From an uncultured Eubacteriales bacterium (lineage in GTDB: Bacteria; Bacillota; Clostridia; Oscillospirales; Acutalibacteraceae): a DNA stretch of 56,770 nt. A program made the translations under genes and the position numbers. How positions within the stretch are numbered: position 1 is the first letter of the stretch; each line of letters begins with the position of its first letter. The notes under the pieces were generated by a model. The model was given only the letters and a program-made list of their open reading frames with translations. It was not told the origin of the DNA and did not search any database. The stretch spans positions 1 through 56,770 of the forward strand of contig CAKUAQ010000008.1 in assembly GCA_934636435.1 (NCBI GenBank), in the 5' to 3' direction. Positions 8,370-16,629 of the stretch are shown one piece after another.

Positions 8370-9678
8370 ACCGCAGGGCAATCAGGTCAGTCTGGCGGGT
8401 GTAGCCGGAGAGCAGGGACAGCGCCGCAAGGGCAAAAAGCGCCGCAAGCTGAATGCCTGGGGCATTCTGCTGGTGCTGGCGGCGGCGGTGCTGCTGATCG
8501 TGCTGGGAAAGAAGCTCTATGACCGGATCACCGCCGGGCCGTCTCTGACCGGGCGGGAGATGGCGGAGTATACCTATTCCGCCGACAGCGATGTGAGCCA
8601 TACGGCCTATTACCTGTTGGGCGTGACCGGAGAAAAGGCCACCGACCGCATGGAGCTGCTCTCGGTGCTGTGTCTCAACCGCAGCGGCAAGAACGCAGAG
8701 GTGCTGCAGATCCCTGTCAGCACAACGCTGGGCAAGGACAGCGGCCACGCGGCCTCGGTCATCGGGGATATCTGGGGCAATCCTACCCCGCTGACCTTCT
8801 GCGCCTCCTGTCGCAAGCAGGTGACGGCGGAGGAGGTGCAGGACGGCAAGCATACCTGCGGCACCAAGGTGGAGAACCGGGCCGGTTCCTCCTATACGGA
8901 GCTGGCAAAGGTCATCAATACCCAATATGGGCTGCCGGTGGATAATTATCTGGTCATTCCCCGGGCAGGTCTGGCGCAGCTCATCGACGCTTTGGGCGGC
9001 GTGGATGTGACCTTGGATAAGAAAATCAATCTCAACGGCGTGGAGCTGGAAAAAGGCGCTCAGACCCTGTCCGGCGAGGCAGCGGTGTATTATGCCTTTC
9101 AGCTGGACTATAACGGCTCTCCGGAGTCGGATATCGGGCGTATGAGCCGCCAGAAGCAGGTGCTGGCGGGGATGCTCAGCCGACTGGAGCGGTATAAGGA
9201 GGATGACCTCTTTAACACCGACCCCAAGCGGGTGGATGTGCTGTCCAACGTGATGGCGGGGCGCAACCCCATCCGGACGGATACCAGCTCCTTTGGCAAG
9301 GCGCGCCTGATGGGACACAGCTCCGACGGCTCGGCAGACAATGTGAAATATAACAAGGCTCTGGCGGAATGGCTGGTGGCGCTGGCTAAGGTGGGACCGG
9401 ACAAGGTATCCTGCACCGTGCTGCCCGGCGAAAGCACCAGGGTCGGATCGCTGACGGTGTATTCCCCCCATCGGGAGCAGACGCTGACGCTGCTGAGCGA
9501 GCGGTTCAATCCCCGGGGCAGCCTGACACTGACCGCCGAGACGGCGGCGGTGCCGGAGCTGACCGGCAAAAAGACCGTGGAGATTCAGACACAGACGCTG
9601 GATCAATCTTTGACGGAGCAGACGGCCGCCACCACCACGGCGGCAACCACGACCACCACCACGGCAGCGGAGGAATAA
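8359..9678 (+). CDS. LytR-CpsA-Psr (LCP) family protein with a cysteine-rich insertion
   Basis: LCP enzymes transfer glycopolymers from lipid carriers to peptidoglycan outside the membrane. The 439-aa protein has a cytoplasmic basic segment, one membrane helix (about residues 34-52), then an LCP domain. That domain shows TDRMELLSVLCLN, YTELAKVINTQYG, LVIPRAGLAQLIDALGGVDV and the arginine motif SDIGRMSRQKQVLAGML. A stretch near residues 150-175 (FCASCRKQ..HTCGTK) carries three cysteines, not usual for LCP. The C-terminus is a Thr/Ala-rich tail of about 20 residues. ATG 8359 is chosen because GGAGG lies 8 nt upstream and it opens at a Lys/Asn start; it overlaps nadD-yqeK by 11 bp. rsfS begins immediately after the stop. 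Confidence 0.87.
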   Translation: MKNKPQGNQVSLAGVAGEQGQRRKGKKRRKLNAWGILLVLAAAVLLIVLGKKLYDRITAGPSLTGREMAEYTYSADSDVSHTAYYLLGVTGEKATDRMELLSVLCLNRSGKNAEVLQIPVSTTLGKDSGHAASVIGDIWGNPTPLTFCASCRKQVTAEEVQDGKHTCGTKVENRAGSSYTELAKVINTQYGLPVDNYLVIPRAGLAQLIDALGGVDVTLDKKINLNGVELEKGAQTLSGEAAVYYAFQLDYNGSPESDIGRMSRQKQVLAGMLSRLERYKEDDLFNTDPKRVDVLSNVMAGRNPIRTDTSSFGKARLMGHSSDGSADNVKYNKALAEWLVALAKVGPDKVSCTVLPGESTRVGSLTVYSPHREQTLTLLSERFNPRGSLTLTAETAAVPELTGKKTVEIQTQTLDQSLTEQTAATTTAATTTTTTAAEE

Positions 9679-10050
9679 ATGGAACTGAACGAAATGCTGA
9701 AGACCGCTGTCCATACGCTGGACAGCCATAAGGGCGAGGAGCTGCTGGCGCTGCAGGTGGCGGGGCTTACCTCCATCGCCGATTGCTTTTTGCTGGCCAC
9801 CGGCGGCAGCGCCAACCAGGTGCGCAGTCTGGCGGACTACCTGGAGGAGGCACTGGGAAAGCAGGGGGTCACCCCCCAGCGGATCAGCGGCTACGCCATG
9901 GGGGATTGGATCACGATGGATTACGGCGATCTGATCGTGCATATTTTCAAGCGGGAACAGCGGGCTTTTTACGATCTGGAGCGACTATGGAGCGATGCTC
10001 CCGCTTTGGATATTGCCCCCTATATGGTACAAAAAGACGATGATCGGTAA
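9679..10050 (+). CDS. rsfS: Ribosome silencing factor RsfS
   Basis: A 123-aa protein of the RsfS/DUF143 family, which binds ribosomal protein L14 and blocks subunit joining when nutrients are low. The family core is complete: LDSHKGEELLALQV, the IADCFLLATG strand, and near the C-terminus the paired segments YAMGDWITMDYGDLIVHIF and REFYDLERLW-like (RAFYDLERLW). ATG directly abuts the LCP stop codon (TAAATGG), with GGAGG inside the end of the LCP gene. leuS follows after 6 bp. The order nadD-yqeK-LCP-rsfS-leuS is typical of Clostridia. Confidence 0.95.
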   Translation: MELNEMLKTAVHTLDSHKGEELLALQVAGLTSIADCFLLATGGSANQVRSLADYLEEALGKQGVTPQRISGYAMGDWITMDYGDLIVHIFKREQRAFYDLERLWSDAPALDIAPYMVQKDDDR

Positions 10051-10056
10051 GGAGAT

Positions 10057-12483
10057 ATGGATATGACACGGTATGAGCCTGCGGAAATCGAGGCCAAATG
10101 GCAGAAAATCTGGAATGACGAGCATACCTTTGCGGCGACGGACGACTATACCAAGCCGAAATTCTATGCGCTGGTGGAATTCCCTTACCCGTCGGGGCAG
10201 GGGCTGCATGTGGGACATCCCCGCTCCTATACGGCGCTGGATATTGTGGCGAGGAAACGCCGTCTGCAGGGGTACAATGTGCTGTATCCCATGGGTTGGG
10301 ATGCATTCGGTCTGCCCACCGAAAACTTCGCCATGAAAAACCACATTCACCCGGAGATCGTCACAAAAAACAACGTGGCGCGTTTCAAGGGCCAGCTCCA
10401 GATGCTGGGTCTGTCCTTCGACTGGGATCGGGAGATCAATACCACCGACCCGTCTTACTATAAGTGGACCCAGTGGATCTTCATTCAGATGTTCAAAAAG
10501 GGATTGGCGTACAAAAAAGAGATGAACGTCAACTTCTGCACCGGCTGCAAGGTGGTGCTGGCGAATGAGGAAGTCGTCAACGGCGTATGCGAGCGCTGCG
10601 GCAGCCCGGTGGTGCATAAAAACAAGAGCCAGTGGATGCTGAAGATCACCGCCTATGCCGACCGGCTGGTGGACGATCTGGACGGCTTGGATTATGCGGA
10701 GCGGGTGGCAACCCAGCAGAAAAACTGGATCGGCCGCAGCTACGGCACCGAGGTGAATTTTGGCACCACCGCCGGGGATACGCTGACGGTGTATACCACC
10801 CGGGCGGACACCCTGTTCGGCGCCACCTATATGGTGGTCAGCCCTGAGCATGCGCTGGTGGAGCGGTGGATCGCCGACGGGCATATTCATAATGCGGAGG
10901 AGGTGCGCGCCTATCAGGCGGAGGCTGCCCGCAAGTCCGATTTCGAGCGCACCGAGCTGAACAAGGAAAAGACCGGCGTGCGTCTGGACGGTGTGCGGGG
11001 GATCAATCCTGCCAACGGCGCGGAAATTCCGATTTTCATATCCGATTATGTGCTGGCGTCCTACGGCACCGGCGCCATTATGGCGGTGCCCGCCCACGAT
11101 GAGCGGGACTGGGCGTTTGCCAAAAAATTCGACCTGCCCATCATCGAGGTGGTGGCCGGCGGCGATGTGCAGCAAGCCGCCTATACCGATTGCGGCGCCG
11201 GAACGATGGTCAATTCCGGTTTCCTCAACGGTATGACGGTAAAAGAGGCAATCCCCGCCATGCAGGAATGGCTGACGGCTCAGGGCAAGGGGAAGAAGAA
11301 GGTCAACTTCAAGCTCCGGGACTGGGTCTTCTCCCGTCAGCGGTATTGGGGCGAGCCAATCCCCATGGTGAACTGTGAACAGTGCGGCTGGGTGCCGCTG
11401 CCGGAATCGGAGCTGCCCCTGCGGCTGCCGGAGCTGAAGGATTTTGAGCCCACCACCGATGGGGAAAGCCCCCTGTCCCGGCTCACCGATTGGGTCAATA
11501 CCACCTGCCCCCACTGCGGCGGCCCGGCGCGCCGGGAGACGGACACCATGCCTCAGTGGGCAGGCTCCTCCTGGTATTTCCTGCGGTATATGGACCCCCA
11601 CAACGATCAGGCGCCGGTCAGCCCCGAGGCGGTCAAGTATTGGGGTCCGGTGGATTGGTACAACGGCGGTATGGAGCATACCACGCTGCACCTGCTGTAT
11701 AGCCGGTTCTGGCACAAATTCCTGTATGACATCGGCGTGGTGCCTACTAAAGAACCGTATCAGAAGCGCACCAGCCACGGGATGATTTTGGGCGAAAACG
11801 GCGAGAAAATGTCCAAGTCCCGGGGCAATGTGGTGAACCCCGACGAGATCGTCAAGGAATACGGCGCGGATACTCTGCGGCTGTATGAGATGTTCATCGG
11901 CGACTTTGAAAAGGCCGCCCCCTGGTCCAGCAGCAGCATCCGCGGCTGCCGTCGGTTCCTGGAGCGGGTGTGGGCGGTACAGGATAAGCTGCTGCCCGGC
12001 GACGCTGTGCGTCCGGAGCTGGAGGTGTCGGTGCATAAAACCATCCGCAAGGTGGGGGAGGACATCGAGACCCTCAAGTATAACACCGCCATTGCGGCGC
12101 TTATGGCGCTGATGAACGATTTTGACCGCTGTGGCGGTGCCAATCGGGAGGAATACCGCATCTATCTGCTGCTGCTCAATCCCTTTGCGCCCCATATGAC
12201 CGAGGAGATTTGGCAGAATCTGGGATACGGCGGGCAGATCGCCCATGCCAAGTGGCCGGAGTACGACGCCCGGAAGTGTGTGGAGAGCACCGTGGAGATC
12301 GCCTTGCAGGTCAACGGCAAGATCCGCAGCCGCATTTCCGTGGCGGCGGACGTGACGGCAGAGGAGGCGCTGGCGGCCGCCAAGGCGGACGAAAAGGTCG
12401 CCCCGCTGCTGGAGGGTATGCAGCTGGTGAAAGAGCTGTATGTGCCGGGCAAGCTGGTGAATCTGGTGGTGCGCCCGCAGTAA
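10057..12483 (+). CDS. leuS: Leucyl-tRNA synthetase
   Basis: Class I aminoacyl-tRNA synthetase charging tRNA-Leu. The 808-aa length fits the bacterial family. The HIGH-type motif is YPSGQGLHVGHPRSY (residues 47-61), and the KMSKS loop is GEKMSKSRGNVVNPDEIV. Two zinc-binding knuckles are visible (CTGCKVVL..CERCGSP, and CEQCGWVP..CPHCGGPA). The CP1 editing domain lies between about residues 225 and 405, and an anticodon-binding helical domain and C-terminal extension close the protein. Start ATG 10057 is taken for its GGTAAGGAG site; ATG 10063 is an alternative. It is last in its operon; a new promoter follows for rpsU. Confidence 0.97.
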   Translation: MDMTRYEPAEIEAKWQKIWNDEHTFAATDDYTKPKFYALVEFPYPSGQGLHVGHPRSYTALDIVARKRRLQGYNVLYPMGWDAFGLPTENFAMKNHIHPEIVTKNNVARFKGQLQMLGLSFDWDREINTTDPSYYKWTQWIFIQMFKKGLAYKKEMNVNFCTGCKVVLANEEVVNGVCERCGSPVVHKNKSQWMLKITAYADRLVDDLDGLDYAERVATQQKNWIGRSYGTEVNFGTTAGDTLTVYTTRADTLFGATYMVVSPEHALVERWIADGHIHNAEEVRAYQAEAARKSDFERTELNKEKTGVRLDGVRGINPANGAEIPIFISDYVLASYGTGAIMAVPAHDERDWAFAKKFDLPIIEVVAGGDVQQAAYTDCGAGTMVNSGFLNGMTVKEAIPAMQEWLTAQGKGKKKVNFKLRDWVFSRQRYWGEPIPMVNCEQCGWVPLPESELPLRLPELKDFEPTTDGESPLSRLTDWVNTTCPHCGGPARRETDTMPQWAGSSWYFLRYMDPHNDQAPVSPEAVKYWGPVDWYNGGMEHTTLHLLYSRFWHKFLYDIGVVPTKEPYQKRTSHGMILGENGEKMSKSRGNVVNPDEIVKEYGADTLRLYEMFIGDFEKAAPWSSSSIRGCRRFLERVWAVQDKLLPGDAVRPELEVSVHKTIRKVGEDIETLKYNTAIAALMALMNDFDRCGGANREEYRIYLLLLNPFAPHMTEEIWQNLGYGGQIAHAKWPEYDARKCVESTVEIALQVNGKIRSRISVAADVTAEEALAAAKADEKVAPLLEGMQLVKELYVPGKLVNLVVRPQ

Positions 12484-12536
12484 AGCGCTTTTCGGTGAAA
12501 AAATCGCAAAAAATCCGAAAAGTCCGCGAAAACCCC

Positions 12537-12565
12537 TTGACGAATCGCAAATAATCCGATATAAT
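12537..12565 (+). promoter_or_regulatory. rpsU promoter
   Basis: TTGACG at 12537-12542 and TATAAT at 12560-12565, separated by exactly 17 bp, lie 53 bp before the rpsU ATG. This is a near-perfect sigma-A promoter and makes rpsU independent of the leuS operon. Confidence 0.85.
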
Positions 12566-12618
12566 AATTTCTGCATTATTGCAAATTACCCCTGCTTTTT
12601 GCGGAGGGAGGGAATAGA

Positions 12619-12795
12619 ATGTCTGAAGTTCATGTCAAAGAGAATGAGTCTCTGGATAGCGCTCTGCGCCGTTGGAAGAAATCCTGCGCCCGTTCCGGTG
12701 TGCTGGCTGAGGTGCGCAAGAGAGAGCACTATGAGAAGCCTTCCGTTCGTCGGAAGAAGAAGTCCGAGGCTGCGCGCAAGAGAAAGTTCAAATAA
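12619..12795 (+). CDS. rpsU: 30S ribosomal protein S21
   Basis: A 58-aa basic protein of the S21 family, a small-subunit protein at the mRNA exit region. It reads MSEVHVKENESLDSALRRW, then KKSCARSGVLAEVRKREHYE, ending in a lysine/arginine-rich helix (KPSVRRKKKSEAARKRKFK). This matches Firmicute S21 from end to end. It is shorter than common 60-aa ORF cut-offs and easily missed. GGAGGGAGG precedes the ATG, and a consensus promoter lies upstream. A GC-rich hairpin with a T-rich tail follows within 45 bp. Confidence 0.97.
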   Translation: MSEVHVKENESLDSALRRWKKSCARSGVLAEVRKREHYEKPSVRRKKKSEAARKRKFK

Positions 12796-12806
12796 TCTGC
12801 GAGCAT

Positions 12807-12840
12807 GAGGGGTGTTGCTGCGGCGACGCCCCTCTTTCTC
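12807..12840 (+). terminator. Hairpin after rpsU (weak terminator or attenuator)
   Basis: GAGGGGTGT (12807-12815) can pair with ACGCCCCTC (12826-12834), with one G-U wobble, and is followed by TTTCTCT. It would end most rpsU transcripts while letting some run into yqeG. Confidence 0.6.
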
Positions 12841-12857
12841 TGTAAGGAGGGATGGCT

Positions 12858-13376
12858 ATGGCGCTGTTTTTCCCCACACTGTACCGTCGGCGCATCACCG
12901 ATGTGACCGCCGACGATCTGCAGCGGCTGGGAGTGACCGGATTGCTGCTGGATGTGGACAATACGCTGACGACCCATGACAACCCCGATATGGCACCGGA
13001 GGTGCTGCAGTGGCTGCAGCAGCGGCAGGCGGAGGGGCTGCGTCCGGTGGTGGTATCGAACAATAAGCCGGAGCGGGTGGCGCCCTTTGCCGGGCTTTTG
13101 GGGTTGCCCTTTCAGGCAAACGCGGCAAAGCCCCTGCCCCGGGGCTATCGGGCGGCGGCGGCGCACATAGGGTTGCCGCCGGAGCGATGCGCGGTGATCG
13201 GCGATCAGATCTTCACCGATATTCTGGGGGCCAATCTGGCAAAGATGCCCTCGGTTTTGCTGGAGCCGATCCATCCGGAAACGGAGCAGAAATTTATTGT
13301 GTTCAAGCGGCGATTGGAGCGGCTGCTGCTGCGGGGCAGGCAGGCGCGCCGTCGAAAGGAGCAGTATGGAGAATAA
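12858..13376 (+). CDS. yqeG: YqeG-family HAD-superfamily phosphatase
   Basis: A 172-aa class III HAD-fold protein. Motif I is LLLDVDNTLTTHD with the two catalytic aspartates. The motif II threonine/serine is in PVVVSNNKP, the motif III lysine in NAAKPLP, and motif IV is VIGDQIFTDILGAN. The physiological substrate of YqeG is not settled. ATG 12858 is preferred over ATG 12852, because AAGGAGG at 12844-12850 is only 1 nt from the latter but 7 nt from the former. The gene overlaps the following endonuclease-IV-like gene by 11 bp, so the two are translationally coupled. Confidence 0.92.
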   Translation: MALFFPTLYRRRITDVTADDLQRLGVTGLLLDVDNTLTTHDNPDMAPEVLQWLQQRQAEGLRPVVVSNNKPERVAPFAGLLGLPFQANAAKPLPRGYRAAAAHIGLPPERCAVIGDQIFTDILGANLAKMPSVLLEPIHPETEQKFIVFKRRLERLLLRGRQARRRKEQYGE

Positions 13377-14256
13377 CGGAATCCGGTTTGGTCCGGCGGG
13401 GAATTGCGAGGCTTTCCGCGCCGCCGGATATAAGGCCACAGAGCAGGTGTTTGCTTTCCTGGCTGAATGGGGGCTGAACGCCTACGAATATCAGTGCGGC
13501 CGCGGTGTACGCCTGTCGGAGCCGTCGGCAGCGGCTATCCGCCGACAGGCGGAGCAATATGGGGTGCAGATATCGCTCCATGCGCCCTATTTCATTTCTC
13601 TCGCCTCGGCGGAGGAGGAGAAACGGGAAAACAGCATCCGGTATATACTGGACAGCGCCCGGGCGGTGACGGCATTGGGCGGCGACCGCATCGTGGTGCA
13701 TCCCGGGGGATTGGGCGGCCGCAGCCGCCCGGAGGCTACGGCGCTGGCAGCGGAAACGCTGCGAAAAGCCCAGCAGGCGCTGGATGAAGCCGGACTGAGC
13801 GGGGTGCATATCTGCCCCGAGGTGATGGGGAAGATCAACCAGTTGGGCGATCTGGAGGAGGTGCTGACCTTCTGCGGCGCGGACGAGCGGTTTCTGCCCT
13901 GTGTGGACTTCGGCCATCTCAATAGCCGTACCGGCGGTGCGCTGGACAGCCGGGAGGCATATGCCGCCGTGCTGGATCGGATCGGGGAGACTCTGGGAGA
14001 GGAGCGGCTGCGCCGGTTCCACATCCATTTCTCCAAGATCGAATACACCGACGGCGGGGAAAAGCGGCACCTGACCTTTGCGGATACGCAGTTCGGGCCG
14101 CAGCCGGAGCCGCTGATGGAGCTGCTGGCCCGGCGTGGGCTGACGCCTACGGTGATTTGCGAATCCGCCGGGACCCAGACAGCGGATGCAGCGGCCATGC
14201 AGGCGACTTTTGCGCGGTTTTTGCAGGAAAATGCGGATCCCTACGGGAAAAATTGA
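13366..14256 (+). CDS. Endonuclease IV-like TIM-barrel protein (AP endonuclease family 2)
   Basis: A 296-aa xylose-isomerase-like TIM barrel most similar to bacterial endonuclease IV, which cuts DNA 5' of abasic sites using three zinc ions. Candidate metal ligands sit in the expected order: the His in ISLHAPYF, His in VVHPGGLGG, Glu in CPEVMGK, Asp/His in CVDFGHLNSR, His-x-His in RFHIHFSK, and Glu in VICESAG. Length fits the family (about 280). ATG 13366 has GAAAGGAG upstream; the frame is open further 5' but only across yqeG. A sugar-isomerase role cannot be excluded from sequence alone. Confidence 0.82.
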   Translation: MENNGIRFGPAGNCEAFRAAGYKATEQVFAFLAEWGLNAYEYQCGRGVRLSEPSAAAIRRQAEQYGVQISLHAPYFISLASAEEEKRENSIRYILDSARAVTALGGDRIVVHPGGLGGRSRPEATALAAETLRKAQQALDEAGLSGVHICPEVMGKINQLGDLEEVLTFCGADERFLPCVDFGHLNSRTGGALDSREAYAAVLDRIGETLGEERLRRFHIHFSKIEYTDGGEKRHLTFADTQFGPQPEPLMELLARRGLTPTVICESAGTQTADAAAMQATFARFLQENADPYGKN

Positions 14257-14285
14257 GAAAAACCTTAAAAAAGCGAAAAAAAATC

Positions 14286-14314
14286 TTGAAATCTGCGGCA
14301 TTATCCTGTAAAAT
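14286..14314 (+). promoter_or_regulatory. efp promoter
   Basis: TTGAAA (14286-14291) and TAAAAT (14309-14314) with 17 bp spacing, 32 bp before the efp ATG. Confidence 0.75.
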
Positions 14315-14346
14315 GAAGTCAGTAATAAAATGGAGGAATTGACAGT

Positions 14347-14904
14347 ATGGTATCAGCAGGCGATTTTCGTAACGGTGTCACCTTTGAGATGGATGGCAGC
14401 GTATATCAGATTATTGAGTTCCAACACGTGAAACCCGGTAAGGGCGCGGCTTTCGTGCGCACCAAGATCCGCAATGTGATTGCCGGCACCGTGGTGGAGA
14501 AGACGTTCAACCCCACCGACAAATACCCGGCGGCGTATATCGAGCGCAAGGAGATGGAATACTCTTACAGCGACGGCGATCTGTACTATTTCATGGATCC
14601 CGAGAGCTATGAGCTGGTGCCCATCAACGGCTCCGATCTGCCGGATAATTTCAAATTCGTGAAGGAGAATATGGTGTGTCGCATCATGTCCTATAAGGGC
14701 AAGGTGTTCGGCGTGGAGCCCCCGAACTTTGTGGAGCTGCAGGTCACCAAGACCGACCCCGGCTTCAAGGGCAACACCGCCACCAACACCACCAAACCGG
14801 CCACGCTGGAGACGGGTGCGGAGGTGCGGGTGCCCCTGTTCATCGACGAGGGCGAGATGATCCGCATTGATACCCGCACCGGCGAGTATATGGACCGTGC
14901 GTAA
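14347..14904 (+). CDS. efp: Elongation factor P
   Basis: Translation factor that relieves ribosome stalling at consecutive prolines. 185 aa, the normal length, with the three beta-barrel domains. Domain I includes FQHVKPGKGAAFVRTKIRN, whose loop lysine (PGKG) is the position modified or recognised at the peptidyl-transfer centre. Domain II is around YSYSDGDLYYFMDPESYE, and the domain III signature is KPATLETGAEVRVPLFI..IRIDTRTGEY. ATG follows GGAGGAATTGACAGT. It has its own promoter, and the next gene starts 38 bp downstream. Confidence 0.97.
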   Translation: MVSAGDFRNGVTFEMDGSVYQIIEFQHVKPGKGAAFVRTKIRNVIAGTVVEKTFNPTDKYPAAYIERKEMEYSYSDGDLYYFMDPESYELVPINGSDLPDNFKFVKENMVCRIMSYKGKVFGVEPPNFVELQVTKTDPGFKGNTATNTTKPATLETGAEVRVPLFIDEGEMIRIDTRTGEYMDRA

Positions 14905-14942
14905 TAGACCGATAAACCGATTGCAAAAGGAGCGTGTGACGT

Positions 14943-15359
14943 ATGACAACAGCAGAGAGAGTAGCGTATCTGAAGGGCCTGATGGAAGGCATGAAGGTAG
15001 ACGACAGCACCAACGAGGGTAAACTGCTCAAGTTGATCGCGGACATTCTGGCCGATATGGCAGAGGATATGGCCGATCTGGAGGATTATACAGCCGAGCT
15101 GTCCGAGCAGGTGGATGAGATCGACGAGGATCTGAACCTGCTGGAGAGCGATTATTTCGACGAGTGGGACGACGACGATTGCGAGGGCTGCTGCGGTTGC
15201 GGTGAGGACGACGAGTATTATGAGGTCAACTGCCCCAGCTGCGGTGAGGAATTCGAGGTTGATGAGGAGTCTCTGCTGGATGGCAGCGTCGATTGCCCCA
15301 ATTGCGGCGAGCATCTGGAGCTGACCTGCGAGGATGAGGACGACGCGGACGAGGAGTGA
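14943..15359 (+). CDS. CD1247 N-terminal-domain / zinc-ribbon acidic protein
   Basis: A 138-aa strongly acidic protein. Residues 1-55 are a helical segment beginning TAERVAYLKGLMEGM, which I recognise as the CD1247-type N-terminal domain of Clostridia. The middle is an Asp/Glu run with a CEGCCGCG cluster. The C-terminal part has two CxxC knuckles (CPSCGEEF and CPNCGEHL), a probable zinc ribbon. Function is unknown. It lies downstream of efp with GGAGCG at the start and ends before a strong bidirectional terminator. Confidence 0.8.
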   Translation: MTTAERVAYLKGLMEGMKVDDSTNEGKLLKLIADILADMAEDMADLEDYTAELSEQVDEIDEDLNLLESDYFDEWDDDDCEGCCGCGEDDEYYEVNCPSCGEEFEVDEESLLDGSVDCPNCGEHLELTCEDEDDADEE

Positions 15360-15392
15360 GCCTCCGGCGCGGTCGGATCGTTGGATGGAATG

Positions 15393-15434
15393 AAAAGCAC
15401 AGGTTTCCCCTGTATCGGGGAACCTGTGCTTTTG
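15393..15434. terminator. Bidirectional intrinsic terminator
   Basis: An 18-bp inverted repeat: AAAAGCACAGGTTTCCCC (15393-15410), six-base loop, then GGGGAACCTGTGCTTTTG. It has T-rich flanks on both strands. It lies between the convergent efp-unit and methyltransferase genes and can serve both. Confidence 0.85.
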
Positions 15435-15515
15435 CTTTTGCATTTTCTGATAAATCCGGCCGGTGCGGGGCCTGCCCGGTCGGCGGGAGCGGGGGTGGAT
15501 TCGATCCGCGCCCCC

Positions 15516-16136
15516 TCATTCCCGAAAGATAAAAATTGGCACGGGGATGTCTCCGGTGCGGTTGAGGAATGTTCCCTCCAGCACCGTGAATCGGCGGTTG
15601 TCTACGGTGGAGAGAAACGTCAGCAGCGCATCCCGCTCGGCGGTGCCGTTGTTACGCCCGTGGTAGAGAGACAGGCTCATGACGCCGCCGGGTTTCAGCA
15701 GCTCCAGCGCCGCCTGCACTGCCGGCAGACTGGTTTCCGGGGTGGAAAACCGGCTGTGATCGCCGCCGGGCAGCCATCCGAAGTTGAATACGATGGCATC
15801 GACGGTTTCTCTGGCGGCGTAGCGGGCAATATGGCTGTGGCAGTCCTCATACAGCCGGATGCCCGGCGTGAAATTGGGGATGGCGGGCGTACCGTCCGCC
15901 GCATTGTGGGTCTCCGCGGACAGCCCGTTATGCTCCAGCAGCCGGCGGGTGGATTCCACCGCCTCCGATTGAATGTCCAGTCCGATTACGCAGCCTGTCT
16001 CTCCGACCCGCTGAGCCAGAAACAGGGTATCCCGCCCCCGGCCGATGGTGGCGTCGATGCACACGTTCCCCGGTCGGATATGCGTGGCCAAAAACCAGTG
16101 GGCCAGCCCCAGGGTGTTCAGTGGATAGGCGCTTAT
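15516..16136 (-). CDS. Class I SAM methyltransferase, YtqB/MnmM-like tRNA methyltransferase
   Basis: SAM-dependent methyltransferase with motif I CIDATIGRGRDTLFLA, the acidic motif II GLDIQSEAV, and VDAIVFNFGWLPGGDH with LYHGRNNG near the C-terminus. These match the YtqB (MnmM) family, which makes mnm5s2U in tRNA. The first ordinary start in frame is TTG at 16091, but the 15 codons before it read PLNTLGLAHWF, which looks like the conserved N-terminus. No ATG, GTG or TTG begins that stretch. The best placed codon is ATA at 16136-16134, behind GGGGAGGA and overlapping the upstream gene's TAA (ATAA). I report the long form; the start is uncertain. Confidence 0.85.
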   Translation of the reverse strand: MSAYPLNTLGLAHWFLATHIRPGNVCIDATIGRGRDTLFLAQRVGETGCVIGLDIQSEAVESTRRLLEHNGLSAETHNAADGTPAIPNFTPGIRLYEDCHSHIARYAARETVDAIVFNFGWLPGGDHSRFSTPETSLPAVQAALELLKPGGVMSLSLYHGRNNGTAERDALLTFLSTVDNRRFTVLEGTFLNRTGDIPVPIFIFRE

Positions 16137-16513
16137 GGCTGTTCCTCCCCGGGGTGCAGAGCGGCGTGCTCCCGCAGCAGTTCTTCGCGGAGCTGCGCGC
16201 CGGACCAGGCGCTGTTGGTGGGGGTCAAAACGGCTTTCAGCGGGATGGGCGGCAGACTGCGCAGGCCCCGCAGCAGACGGTTCTGATCGCCGGGGGACAG
16301 ATAGGCCATCACCAGCACCGGCTCGGTGAAGGGCTGTGATGGCGGCGGGGCTTCCGGCAGGGTCCCGGACAGCAGCGCGGACAGCGGGACCCCCTGCTGG
16401 GTGGGCAGAACGCCCCGCACCCGCAGCTTTTGCTGGGCGCAGAGCCGCCGCACCGCCCGGCCCTGAGAATTGTCGTCGGATAGATTGTACAGCAGCACGA
16501 TGGCAATCGGCAT
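16133..16513 (-). CDS. DUF3783 domain protein
   Basis: A 126-aa protein opening with a hydrophobic strand (PIAIVLLYNLS). Its C-terminal half reads EPVLVMAYLSPGDQNRLL and IPLKAVLTPTNSAW, the pattern of the small DUF3783 family found beside methyltransferase genes in Clostridia. Function unknown. ATG 16513 has AGGAGG 8 nt upstream on the minus strand. Its stop overlaps the proposed start of the MnmM-like gene, so the two form one operon. Confidence 0.8.
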   Translation of the reverse strand: MPIAIVLLYNLSDDNSQGRAVRRLCAQQKLRVRGVLPTQQGVPLSALLSGTLPEAPPPSQPFTEPVLVMAYLSPGDQNRLLRGLRSLPPIPLKAVLTPTNSAWSGAQLREELLREHAALHPGEEQP

Positions 16514-16571
16514 ATGGTCAAACCTCCTGTATTTCTGTTGAAAAACCCGGAAAATCGGGTGGATTCGTCGC

Positions 16572-16600
16572 TTGTTTCTGTCCGGTGGGTATGGTACAAT
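16572..16600 (+). promoter_or_regulatory. Promoter of the EIIC-like gene
   Basis: TTGTTT (16572-16577) and TACAAT (16595-16600) with 17 bp between, 29 bp before the ATG at 16630. It diverges from the DUF3783 gene. Confidence 0.7.
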
Positions 16601-16629
16601 GTGAAAAAATACTGGGGAGGGGTTGTACG

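Noticed and set aside
9985..12576. 863-aa open frame antisense to leuS
   Set aside because: Shadow of leuS in the same way; no motif and no ribosome site.
15381..16286. 301-aa + strand open frame across the methyltransferase
   Set aside because: Antisense to a gene with clear SAM-binding motifs; starts inside a terminator stem.
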